This document shows, piece after piece, positions 25,935 to 37,641 of a stretch of 64,000 bases of DNA. A model generated the notes under the pieces. The model did not search any database. It saw nothing but the letters and a program-made list of their open reading frames with translations, and had not been told where the DNA came from. The stretch lies in assembly GCA_019843655.1 (NCBI GenBank), contig JACDQD010000003.1:26276224-26340223 (forward strand), given 5' to 3'. The position numbers and the translations under genes were made by a program. Each line of letters opens with the position of its first letter. Position 1 is the first letter of the stretch. Source of the DNA: Lethocerus indicus. Lineage: Eukaryota > Arthropoda > Insecta > Hemiptera > Belostomatidae.

Positions 25935-26039
25935 GGGGGGGGTGTAGGGGGAAGCTAAAGCTAAAAAACACGCAAGAAAGGTCAAAATAAATGAGAACAC
26001 ACACGGGGGCTGGTGGGGTGGCAGTTGGGATGGGGGGGG
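25935..26039 (+). other. Pair of G-run tracts, predicted G-quadruplexes
   Basis: G-runs of 8 and 5 at 25935-25951 are followed by runs of 5, 4, 3 and 8 G at 26005-26039. The second group meets the four-run rule with short loops. The flanking DNA (25.9-26.2 kb) has opposing frames on both strands with no recognisable domain. Confidence 0.6.
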
Positions 26040-26721
26040 TTTGGTTTCGGAAGAACGGAAACCGAACGGCGTACATTGGGCACCGGAAGTTGAAAGGCGG
26101 TTGATTTATTCTGTGAGCCCGCCACCGGGAAAACCGGGATATCACTTCCTGTTTCGAGCCTCCTTCCTCCCACAGGAAAACAACTCTTTCTTCCATCTTC
26201 GGATGGCTTATGCTAACCGACCGCCCGTGACACCGAATGGAATGCCGACAGCATAAACAACTTTGCGCATAAAGGACTAGAAAGGAATTGTCGCCTGTGC
26301 CTTCTTATTTTGTTCTCCGTATTCTCAGTGTATTCTACAAAGAAGTATAAATTAACAGGATTTGAATATTATAATGTTGTTATAATCATTCATTAGTTTC
26401 GACAATAGAACGTGAAGGCGAGGTAGCGGCTCTTCGTTACAGTAATAAAACATTTATCTTCCGTAATTTTTAGAATTTAAAACCACATATTATTTTCATC
26501 GTGTATCTTCGTACTACTCCCAGGAATTTATTAATTAAACCGGTGAAAATAAAGTACTCTATTTTTAGAGATTATGTTTCATATCGACGCAATATTTTTA
26601 ATGTTATCTTCCTCGAAGCTACTGACAGTCTAGTTACTCGGAATTTTATGTTAATGAAGCTCCCGCCTCCGAAACTTCAATATGTTCGGCTCATCAACTT
26701 TTCTTTGAGGTAAAACTGACT

Positions 26722-27085
26722 GCGGGAACTGAGGCGAGCGCCGGTGGCCGTCATAAATGGCTGGATACTAAACTGTTCGGGCTCGGTACGTCTAAGTGGG
26801 CCTTAACGACGCGCTGTTTTCGGAGAACGCGGAAGCGGGGCGTAAAATTTTTCTTAGGCGGGCCAATTTCTAGCCTACGGCGGCGGAACCGAAAGCCCGT
26901 GAAAAGCCTATTTTTCCGAGCGGAAGTGGGCCGTATCGACTTGCCGGCAAAGTCTTTTCGCCGGTGCCCGCAGTGGAGGTTGAGGCCTGGAAAGTTTATG
27001 AAAAAGGACGGGCGCCAGGGCACAATATGCCTCGGCCGGCCTAAACGGAAACCCAGCCGGGGCCAGCTATCATCAACGCCCGCAC
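26722..27085. other. CpG-rich, G+C-rich island
   Basis: Roughly 360 bp unusually rich in CG and in GGCC/GCCGG words (for example CGGCCGGCC near 27032), between A+T-rich flanks. It is open in both directions: a 138-codon frame on the minus strand (26751-27167) faces a 108-codon frame on the plus strand (26899-27225). Both translate to Arg/Pro-rich sequence of no known family, so I read the openness as a composition effect. It could be an enhancer, an unannotated first exon or promoter, or an old insertion. Confidence 0.5.
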
Positions 27086-27229
27086 AAACCGCACCCCTAA
27101 CAGTCACTAGCACCGGAACATTTTTCACCCATTCAAAACACTTCTTTCTGAATCTTCTCCGTAGCATGTTTATTTACCAAGCCTGGAATACAATATATAA
27201 CCAGAGTTGCCAGAATATGCTTTAATTTT

Positions 27230-30018
27230 TGACTGCAACTATTAATTCTGATGTCAGTATAAATTTTTCAATATCATATCTTGTCACTCCTTTCCTCAAA
27301 ATTATTACATTTATATTACAGTAATTATACCAATTATTCGTATTTTAATGTGTAATTCATTGATAGAAAATGTACGAATTAGTAACAATTATACACATTC
27401 AATACATTCTGAATTAATGGAAGGATTCATTCCGCCCGTATTAAATATCTTCCATTACACAGTCACATAATATCGAGCAGTTATTCCATTTCAGAAATGA
27501 CCGTTGAGTATTCTGGATAAATTTTTCCATACTCGGATTATCGTTTATTTTAAAACTGTATTACCCTCAAATCGAATTATAACGGTAAACTATAGTATTA
27601 CTGAGTAGAACAAATTCATTTTGTATTATCACGCGATTTTTCGTGTCAGTTACGTGCAAATAAATATTGATTACAAGTTTTTTGTTTCCATTTAATGTAA
27701 TCTACACGTTTTGACGCAAAACTTCCCTTTCAGATACACGATCAACGACCGTTTCCAAAGGGTCGGCCCATAAAAAGGAATGAATTGTGAAAATTTTAAA
27801 CATAGACTGTTTAAAACTTGAAAAAAAAGTCCCATTTAAGGTTAACAGAGATTGCTTTGAAACCCAATAACCGCTAATGCGGGTTGGCGCTCGCTCGACA
27901 ACGAAATATCAAAAGCAGTGGACGGGCAAAGGCTCTGCTTTATATTTTTTCTTGTTTCAACCGAATAAGATATTCACCGCGATGTAATGTCCCTCCCTCT
28001 TCTTGAGCATTCGGAGCCGCAAAATGCGCCCGCTTTTCCATTCGGCAATTTTCTTCCCGATGGATTTTTTCGCCCCCTTCTGATTTAAAAAATAAAAAAA
28101 TAACAGGGGACGAGAAAATAGCGAGAAAAGCAATGAGTGCCCTCGATTACATTAGGGCCTAACTGCTCTTCCTTTTGGAGATTCTCCACTTATAAAACCT
28201 CCTAACAACTTTGTTTCTCCCTTAATTATTTGTAGCACTACCTATATTACATCGATTTCTGTTATTGCAATTAAAACATTTCGAACATTAGAAAATAATA
28301 TGCGATATTATGCAATCGAGATAATATAAAGTATCAGTATAAATTATCGTCAGGGTGATTAATTATATTGAGTATTATAACAAAATAATATGAAAATAAA
28401 AAATAATACGATCTCGGTAACTCAGTCTAATATATTGGGGAGTGAACTTAGGTCCAACAATTCATCGATGAATAGATTGGTTTTTACATTTGTATAGATT
28501 AGATAATAAAAATAAAATAATATTTGCGAATATAATTTTTACTTGTTCACAACGATGGATCATTTTACCCTAATTATTTTATTCCCAATTGGACGGTCTT
28601 TATTATTAACGATAGGAATTTTTTTTAATTTACCTTTTCTCTGTGTTGGTGCCATAATGAAAAAACCGGGTACTTGCCGTGAATGAAAAGGGAAAACCGT
28701 CCCAGCATCGCGGCTTCCGGGGCAAAGCTTTCTTGTCACGTATACATTTTCTTAATTAAGAAACCCCGAAATTATTCGGGGTGGTGGGGGGAGGCCGCCT
28801 TTAAATTTGACCCCCTTCCCGGTCTTATGAGACGGTTAATATAGTCGAAATGTTTATCCCATATTTCAAGCCCGGGAAGACATCCATTTTGGGGCTCGGT
28901 CTGAGAGGGTGCGGCGTTGGTGAAACATGTAACTTAACAAGCGGCTGAAATTGAGCCGTTGCTCTAAAATGTCGCTGACTTGTCTTTATTATCGTGTTGT
29001 CTTTACAGTGTGGGGAGGGCGCGGACTTATCCTGATAGTATTGGAACAATATCTGTCAATTAAACTTTATAAACTTCAAAAAACCTTCGTATCTGTACAC
29101 CACTTTAAGTAGCTGAAATAACTATCGGTCAATTTTCAGCTTTTAGTGTCTGTTAAGACCTACTGAAGCTATTATAATAAAATATTATTTACCAGTTTAA
29201 CCCTCGCAATTGTAAAATAAAATTTGTGGTTCGATCACAGATCATGTGTAGTTTAACGTGAAAATACGTAATAAAATTTATTGCGGCGGCAATCAAATAA
29301 TGGGGAATTTTAAAGCTGCAATTATTTTCGGCGGTGGCCGCAGAGTCGCCTCTCTCAAGGTTTAATGGCCATTCGGAATTTTAATACTAGGCCTTTAGTA
29401 TTTATGTGCTCATTGTATATTTATATAAATTTCTAGCTACATTCTAATATTCCTTCGGCAATTTCTTTTATAGTTGTAAATCAGATAGAGGACATTGTAG
29501 TCAATTTTTTTGTATACCTTTCAATTCTAAATTGAAACATCATTACGAAGCATTAAAGTTAGATAATACGTAAATTGTACATTATCTATATTTATACATA
29601 AAAATGTTTAAAAATGTATGTGCTTGAATTTATAATATATTAAGATTTGCTATAATGAGCGCTATGTTCGTACTTTATCCTAAAAATAAAATATTTGTAT
29701 TAGAAAAAATTTAAAAAGATTGGTTCTCAGGGTCGATTCTCTTCTCTCTAGTCGCTCAAGGATTGTTGGTGGACAAGTCATGTTCTGACCATTAATCTTT
29801 CCTGTCGAGGATTACTCACCCTTCGCGACTTTCCTCTTTGAGTTTTCCAAACTCTTATAATTTGTTGAATAATCCCTCAACGGGAACTTGAGCAATAGCT
29901 TCGGAGATCTGGGATTGGAGTTTGAAAAATGTCGGATTTCTTTGGAAGCTTTTTCTATATTATTCATTGGACGTTCCAATAGCATCCGGAAGAACTATAA
30001 CTCAAGTCGCTATTTATT

Positions 30019-30020
<2 letters not shown>
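27230..30020. other. Non-coding DNA, no gene recognised
   Basis: Strongly A+T-rich between 27230-27760 and 28200-28660, with a G-run patch at 28779-28796. No frame exceeds 74 codons. No RNA gene or transposon end was recognised. Confidence 0.6.

Positions 30021-30059
<39 letters not shown>
30021..30059. repeat. (TA)n microsatellite
   Basis: An uninterrupted TA dinucleotide array of about 19 units, the second of two such arrays in the window. Confidence 0.95.
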
Positions 30060-30066
<7 letters not shown>

Positions 30067-31862
30067 TTGAACTAGGTAAAGTGAGAGAATACTTTGTAGA
30101 GAACCAAAACGTTTCAGTCCCAGCAGAAGGATTAGGCGAAAACGGCGTCAGTTGATACTACACCAGCCTTACACGTTTGGCGGGTTAGTATGTCTTTAAG
30201 TTGCGCGCCGTCTTTCTTGTAAATAAATGAGTAAACAAATTATTCTCAATATTTTGTTAACGAGAAATAACAGTTTTAATCACTGAACTGAGACATATCG
30301 CAATTAATCAATAATGGGATTATATTTGTGTCTGTTCAAATAAGATTTAATTCGGATTTAACTTAATTTTTCTGGTAGACATTACGAAATTATTATGAAT
30401 ATTCTAATTATGAATAATAAATCGATTCTCCGTAATGAATAATGTCTAAAATAGAGCATTTTAAACGACCGGGTGACATTCAGAAAAAACCCCCTCCAGC
30501 GAATGCAATATCTACTCAATTGTCCTTTTTTCACCCTATTTTTTGTCGTCTATTGCAGATATAGGTCTATCTCGGAAAAAAAATTATACTATTGTGTCTG
30601 GTCACTAGGACAGCCTATTGTGCAGCTGGCTGTTATGAGTTGGGAGGTGACAACACAATGCAATTTGCCCGACAATATAATACCACGGGAATGATTTATA
30701 GGCTTCACTGCGCAGAATTTCGCCATCCCTTCAACTTATCTCCCTATCAGAAAGTATTGATTTATAAACTGTTAGCGGTGGATTTATCGATTATTTTTCT
30801 TTTTAATTATCCCTTTTGAATAAACGTTCTTGGTATCATATTTGCAAACTAATTATCAGATACAATAGTCAGGTAATTCCTGTATAAAAGAGCTAGAATA
30901 TACTTACATAATAATCTCAAATGAGACAAATTTTTTTTAATTTAAGGGTTTCATAATCGATTGAATTTCATTTGATAATTCAAAATTGTCGTAATAAAAT
31001 TAATATTGTCGAACAGTTCGTTCGGCATTGAGTACAATGACACATATACCGACGCCAATGCGTCAATGGTTGCCCGTTGGTGTGGATTATTGAGCGGTTC
31101 ATTATTAGACCGATGCTGAAAGGGGCCTGAGGAATTGGTTATGGTTAAGGGATGATAGTTTGGAGGGTAAGTGCGGACGGACTGAGGTGGACGGAGCGCT
31201 TTATTATAGTTGCCGCTTATCACAGTTCCCCAGCCTGACCGCCGCTCTGATTATCACAAACACCGCCTCCGACAAAGGGCTTTCCCTATTGTTCAAATTT
31301 CAAATGTTGATTCAAACCGATGAGTTTTGTCAATCTGTTCTACTATCCTAGTCCTCAGTATAGTCCTCCAAATAATGCGCTCTGTCTAGTGGACACTACT
31401 CCTATAATGTAGTTAATAGGATTTTTTAGAATTTGTGTTATATAATAGAAACTCAGTTTTCAATCTTTTGTATATTTAAACAAGTATAGCACTGAAATTT
31501 ATATATCACGAAATATACAAAATAATTAACAAGGTAAATGTTCCTATAACTATATTTTAAGGATTTTAAAAGGGATTTTAAGGATTGTCTATAATTCTGT
31601 CTTATATTAGCATTATTATAATCCTAGTGCGAGTCTGTTGTGGAATCATTCTTGTCATATAGGAATATGTCATATGGGCTCGGTGTACCATTAAAGTCAT
31701 AAACGGAAATAATGAAACAATAAGTGGCCGTAATAAAATATTTCCCCACCGCCTCATTCTGTTTCGAGTAGTGTTCCGGCGAAATTGAGAACTGTCTCTT
31801 GGCCGGAAGTGAAATATATCCGCAAGTTCGTTAAAAGCTTCCCCTTGTTTCTACTACTTTTT
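30060..31862. other. Non-coding DNA, no gene recognised
   Basis: Plus-strand frames at 30473-30694 and 30592-30819 overlap in different phases, and a 90-codon minus-strand frame lies at 30951-31223. None is recognisable. A short tandem duplication of a TTTTAAGGATT-like unit sits at about 31555-31587. Confidence 0.6.
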
Positions 31863-31914
31863 TCCTCCTCCTCCTCCTCCTCCTCATCCTCCTCCCACTC
31901 CTCCTCATCCTCCC
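31863..31914. repeat. (CCT)n imperfect trinucleotide repeat
   Basis: Seven or more pure TCC/CCT units are followed by interrupted units (CAT, CCA). The whole tract is nearly all pyrimidine on the plus strand, so it could form triplex-type DNA. It is not preceded by an exon-like reading frame and does not end in AG, so I do not read it as a splice acceptor. Confidence 0.9.
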
Positions 31915-34900
31915 GACGCCCCGGAAACTCAACTTAGGCCCCCTTGCCCAACCCACTTTTCTTTCGACAGTAAATTTCCCGATATTGCTAACTCGATTGA
32001 TGAAAACTTGGACTTCTTTAGGATTCCATTTGAAAAAGAAAACGCTCGAATTTAAACCTGTCTACTGAATTGTTTGGTCACTTTTTCATTATCTTTTAAT
32101 ACTTAGACTATGCATATCGACTTTAGAACATTTGAAGAGAAATGTATTTTGTAATATTCTCCCAATAACAGTGATACGAATTTTGAGTGGAATAATTTAT
32201 CAATACGAAAAATATCAAACTCTTTTAAAATGAGAAGCTCGCAAGTAAAGAATTATTTACGTCAACACTTGTAAAAAATCGCATTAAATTTCCGAGCGCC
32301 CTAATTCAATACTGTAATAACAACGGTGACTGTAATAACACCGCTCCTGTAGAAATAAAATAGGAGATATAAATCCTAGAAAAATAAGGGCGCTGTTATA
32401 AATTGAGGTTGGTCGCGGGATTCCGCCGCCTCACTAGACTCTGATTTATGGCCCACCAATAAATAAGTTTGGTCGCTGTCCTCCAGACTAACTTTTCATA
32501 AATGGTTATTTGAGCGTGTCCTCTCACAATGCCGGAATAGAAAATATCTAATTGCAATCTCAGATGCCGCTCACCTGGCCAAATTAGCATTGAATGAACT
32601 CGTTGACATTTGAAACTGATTGCAATTTAACAATATTAAAACAGCGAAACAGAAATATTTCGGAGATTGCCCTCTAGTCTCGTCAGTTCGCCCTGTAGTA
32701 TTCAACGCACCCAACATTTTTGGACCTCCATATCAGTTATGAGTAGGTGTAAATTTCAAAGAAATCAATCATCCTGCTTTTACGTTTCTCCGAAAGTTAT
32801 TTATTGTTTTAGAATAAGTCATATAACGCTTTAGGTACTGATGTTGGGTCCAAATCAGTTGCGAAATTTTCTCTGAGACATGAATTCAGAATGGGGCACG
32901 CGCTTTCTACTCCCGCTTTCGGAACGGTCTACGCATTTTTCTTCTGTCTCCGTCTCGGTTCGAACGCAAATAGGGGGACGGTGTAGGATGCAGAAATTTG
33001 GAGGCCCGGGCCCTGTGCCACTGTAAACGGACTCGGCGACGGCGAGGGGTGCTGATTCCGAAAACAATTTAAATGGAAATTCTGGAAGGGGTCGAATGGG
33101 GGTGGTGGAACGGGGGCGCAAATTGTACGAAGGAAGGGGCCCCGACACGCGCCCTCAGTCTCCCTTTGTTTTTTCGCCAGCTAACAACTGCCGCGTTCAT
33201 TCGCGTCATTAACATATTGAAAGCTTGTATAGTAGTCAACCTGGTGGACAAGATTTTGCCTTCCCCCGCTTCCTAGTTTTTATATGAGACACTGGAATAT
33301 TTCTAACAATAAAATTGAATCTAGTTTCCGCAATCATAAGGTTGCGTTAAAAATTGTGTAAGAACAACTACGCCGAATGTAAGAACAGGTTCCTTTAGAA
33401 TAGTGTAGTCTCGGTGCAAAGTATGTGTGTATGTATATTATGGCGACGGTATGAAAACAATAGACACTCCATTTATATAAAAGAAAGACGAATTCGGGTG
33501 TCAATAAGGTATCCAGTTCTCACTTCAAGTCGGAATAAATTCCAAAACTGAATTACACCACAAGGCAAATATTCATTGAGGCCGGAATAAAGGAACTAGT
33601 AAGAGGTGGAACCTATTAACACAATGGACGATACATCATCTGTAAATGAAAACGTGTACCAATATAAAAGTTATTTAAATAACGTATCGATATTGCCCTT
33701 ATATGTTCAGTGTACATAGGAATGTAGTATGGTGGAATGTTTTATATGGAGTGAAGTTAGTGTTGAGTAGCGCGAGCCCCGATTTGTGTTTGGCACTTAT
33801 TATAAGTAGGATATTGAAGGGCACTTGTCCCCGTCGTTATCAGAAGGGATTCCCTTCGTTAGCGGCCCACTTGACTCAGTGTGCGCAAGCAAGTTGCACA
33901 GCTCTAGTTCTCCGCCGTGTGGATTGTCGAGGGAAACCGTCCCCGCGGTTTCATTCCTAGTTTGGCCCATTGAGCACCCGACCCCGGGGGCTCTTGTCGT
34001 CCATCGATTACTACCGGAACAACACCTTTGATTCGTGGAGTATTTCGTGGTTATATCACTGTGCTCAACTTCAGGGTATTTTGACATGAGTCTATCCTTC
34101 TGCGAAAGTATAATTATAATATTCAAATTCTACGCATTTTGTTTAGAATTATCAAATTCTCATTATATATATTAGATGTGAAAGAATGAATATCAATCAA
34201 TGTGATCCTGAAATTACTTAGGCTGCCAGTACAATAAAACAATGTATTTTGAACTAAGTACCAAAAATGATTAGCATAAATAAGTATTCCTTGCATCTTA
34301 TATATTATTTACTATTTTCCCGTAAATTTAAATTATATTCTCCAATTCTTATTTTTGTCTTCATAATTTAGTGTAGACGTGAAAATTCGATCTTCGATCA
34401 TGTCCACTGAAATTACGTAGGAACGTTCGGATTATTAGCTTTTCGAATGTCGGAAGGCAAAAAGGTATCGCCCTTCAATCAAGAGCCGCTTAATAAAGTT
34501 TAGCTAAATGTAATGTCGGGCGGGATGGGGGAGCAATTAATTATCTGACCCTTCGGTAATGGACCGATAGATAGCCCTTCAGTCTGCCCCTCTTTTAACC
34601 ACCGGTCAAAGTCCCTATCCCGGCCGACTTTTCGCATAACGTTTCGTGCTCTTCCTATTAGCCCAAATGGGCAATTTAACTGGGTGCAATAGCTCATAAC
34701 TCAATATAACCTCTGTGCAATTTTGAAACGTCGACAATATCATATATGACATTCTCAACACACGAAGGCGATCAAATATTTAACAGGAGTTACATCTCAT
34801 GTAAATAATAATCGCTGATATCGATGGTTTAAACCATTATATTTCAGAAAAGTGTATGAAATGGCTATACCAGGACGGTTCTAGTCGAGGATCAAGTCCA

Positions 34901-35969
34901 GTACACTCATTAAAATTAAGTTTGGCAGTTTGTTGCGTATCTATGATTGGAGGTGTAAAATATGCATTTAATTATTAAAAATCGTTGTTCTCCTGCTATT
35001 CCCCGAGTTCCAAAATCATCATCTATAATTGTTCGCCAGTTATTGGCAATTTGGTGTGCGAGTATTCATTCTTGGTTTAGGTCCTAAACGGAAAGAGCAG
35101 CAAAAATATTGCGAGCAAGTAGAGACACAGGGGGAATCACATACAAGGAAAAAAATTAATTTATACCCCGCGCAATGTGATCGTCCTAGAAAAACTCAGG
35201 CGTAAATGCATGTTAATTACAATAGCTCCCGGAGGGTGCCTAATAATGCGAGCCCGAGAAGGAGAGGGGCTGAATCAGATTAATCCGTTGTGTAAACTCG
35301 GAGATTGAGATAAACTGAGAGGGAGCGGAGGTCGACGAGGGCCGTACAGATATGATAATTAGCCGGCTATCCCACTTTAATTGCTACGCTCCGATTAACG
35401 TGGGACGCGGGGTAGTTTTTTTTTATACTAACCGCCCCCTAACACCAACCCTTTTCCCTGAATTAACTCCCTTCGACCGCGTAGGGGTGGGCCTAAATAA
35501 AGTTTTTCTAACGCTTGTTGCAAATGAATTCCGCACGCAGAGTAAAGACTAGCGTGAGGAACCAAAATCGGTCCGTCATATTATCAAAGCACTCCCCTCA
35601 TTTATGCCGAAAAACACTATTGTTAGTTCGATTCTTCAATATTTTAACGAGTTTGATGAAATTGCAGTTTTATTTCTCGAACTTAAGTACTTGTGTAACG
35701 TTTTTCTCAAAAATAATTTAGTATTGAAAACGTTAGGGGTTATAGGAAGGCGTATATGACAAAAAAAACATCGTTTTTCGGATAATATTCTGACCTATAT
35801 ATAAAAATAGGTTATCGTATTATGGGTAAAGCCTAGCCTGTCCCTATAAGGAATGTAGCAAAATGGTAATAGGGGCGGCTGGGGGGAATATGTTTGCAAA
35901 TGCGGTTACGCCATCGGTGTAATAAAACGTGGATGGTCAGCTTTCCGCCGTCGTATAGTATCTTCCCTC
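31915..35969. other. Non-coding DNA, no gene recognised
   Basis: Facing frames at 32855-33276 and 33703-34126 on both strands coincide with G+C-richer patches and carry no domain I recognise. A 10-12-bp imperfect tandem unit (ACTGTAATAACA) occurs twice at 32311-32341. A small hairpin ACCTAT...ATAGGT lies at 35793-35812. Confidence 0.6.
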
Positions 35970-36007
35970 CACACACACACACACACACACGCACTCGCAC
36001 ACACATC
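35970..36007. repeat. (CA)n microsatellite
   Basis: Ten or more pure AC units (35970-35990) are followed by interrupted CA units up to 36007. Confidence 0.95.
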
Positions 36008-36598
36008 ACGACGATTCCAAACCTCGGCTAAAAACTGCAATGTATCACACTACCCTCCACCCCCCATCCACCCCTCTTTTTGCCTGTATGAATTATGTAT
36101 CTGGGTGTATTCCTGAGCCGGCCAGATACATAAATAGAGGAATCCCGGGCTCTTCGTGCAGTCACGATCCGCATATCTGTATCTGCGGTACACTCTCTAC
36201 ACCGGTGGACGGACCCACCACGAGGCCCAATCGTCCTGCAAATTTTATAAGTAAGGAATTTATTTCGGTTAGAATTTTTTGTTCCAAAATATGACCTGTA
36301 TCTTGAAGCTGGTTGGTGCATTCATAGAATTTCCTTTATCAATTTTAATTGATTAACTATTCATCTGTTATATAAGTGTATACATAACTCACCCATATGG
36401 ATTATGAGTTTTCTTTTTTCCTTCCTTATATTTTCTGTCTTTTACCTCTTATTTACTGGTGGTTGGAAATAATGGTGTTCACTGAGCCTGTATGTGTGTG
36501 TACATGTCTTCGTTTGTGTCTGTGCGACGCAATAAGACGTCTTCCAATTTGACCAGGACCTCGAGGACTCTCATTTTGGGGGAACTTACGAGTTTGTT

Positions 36599-36634
36599 TT
36601 GTGTACATGTGTGTGTGTACGTGTGTGTGTGTGT
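36599..36634. repeat. (GT)n interrupted microsatellite
   Basis: GT units are broken by single AC steps (GTACATGTGT, GTACGTGT). It lies about 115 bp upstream of a CA-rich tract that could pair with it. Confidence 0.9.
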
Positions 36635-36750
36635 ACGGAGGGGGTGTAAGTAAGTAAGAGTGTGTGAGAGAGAGAGGGAAAAAGAATAAAGGAGGAGGGA
36701 TGCAGGTTTAATCTGAAGATGGCCCTAGGGACACTAACAGGCATACAGGC

Positions 36751-36793
36751 GCACACACGGGCGCACACAGGCACGCACACATACACAGACACA
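36751..36793. repeat. (CA)n interrupted microsatellite
   Basis: CA units are interrupted by GG and GC steps. Together with 36599-36634 it forms an imperfect inverted arrangement. The minus-strand frame across this region reads as alternating Val/Cys and Thr/His and is low complexity. Confidence 0.85.
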
Positions 36794-37612
36794 TGGGGAC
36801 CCTGCTGCCAGAAGGGTCGGTCAAACAACGAGTATTTCTCGCCTCAGACTCATGTGTTCTTAAGAATATCTCCGAGAAAAATACATTTAAACAATCCCGG
36901 ATATATACGAAAATTAAGAGATTGAAATATGCACTGCCAAACCAACATCCATTAACGCAATTACAATAATATCAGATGGTTCCGAATGATATTAATGAGT
37001 GCCAAATGGGCGTTTCTCTGTCTAGTTTATTTCAAGTTGAAGGACCATGAACCTTGTAGGAAGGTAGGTCAAGGGGATCTTGTAGCATCCTCGTTGCCGG
37101 CAGCAATCTTCCGAGAAAAGTTTCTTTTTTTGACTGTCATTAGCACCGTCAACGATTCAGTCCGTCTTTTCTAGGGATTTAAAATTGTCGGGGGGACCAA
37201 TACAAATGAATTCCAAAAATCAGAAGGAACGTGCAATTTCAACACGAAGTGAGAAGATCATGTGCCACTCGCAGTTCAATAAGATATAATATTATCCCAG
37301 ACTAATGAAATTTTTTTTTTCGTACAATCAACTACTTATAGTTATTAGTACAGTGGCAATGGAAGTAATGAAAGTGTTGCTTGATGGAATTATCAAATAT
37401 GACTATTTTATAAATTAACATATTATGATCGTTCAAAAAATTAAATTCAAAAGTGGTTTTACAACACACACATTTAGGAATAAACACGGAGGGTGGACTG
37501 AAAATCATCGGACTGTAAGTGGGGCCCAAGCCAGCGTTATAAGTGGACACCGATCGAGGAATCGGAGCTTGACGAGTATTGATAAGGAGGGTCCCCCGAG
37601 ATAGCGCAGCGC
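36794..37612. other. Non-coding DNA, no gene recognised
   Basis: This is A+T-rich and contains only short frames without recognisable products. Confidence 0.55.
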
Positions 37613-37641
37613 GGGGCCGGGTAGGGGATGGGGGATGGGGG
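37613..37641 (+). other. Predicted G-quadruplex tract
   Basis: Five runs of 3-5 G occur within 29 bases with two-base loops (CC, TA, AT, AT). This is the most compact G-quadruplex pattern in the window. It lies in a G+C-rich patch (37570-37830) that has opposing non-recognisable frames. Confidence 0.75.

Noticed and set aside
26751..27225. Facing open frames of 138 (-) and 108 (+) codons
   Set aside because: Both strands are open because the DNA is CpG-rich; the translations are Arg/Pro-rich shadows without a domain.
20674..29605. 19-base identity TATATTTATACATAAAAAT at 20674 and 29587
   Set aside because: It is very A+T-rich, the flanks diverge at once, and the position relative to the two (TA)n arrays differs; probably coincidence.
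35970..36007. Repeats that could be mistaken for a CRISPR array
   Set aside because: They are simple CA dinucleotides without spacers; no repeat-spacer pattern exists anywhere in the window.
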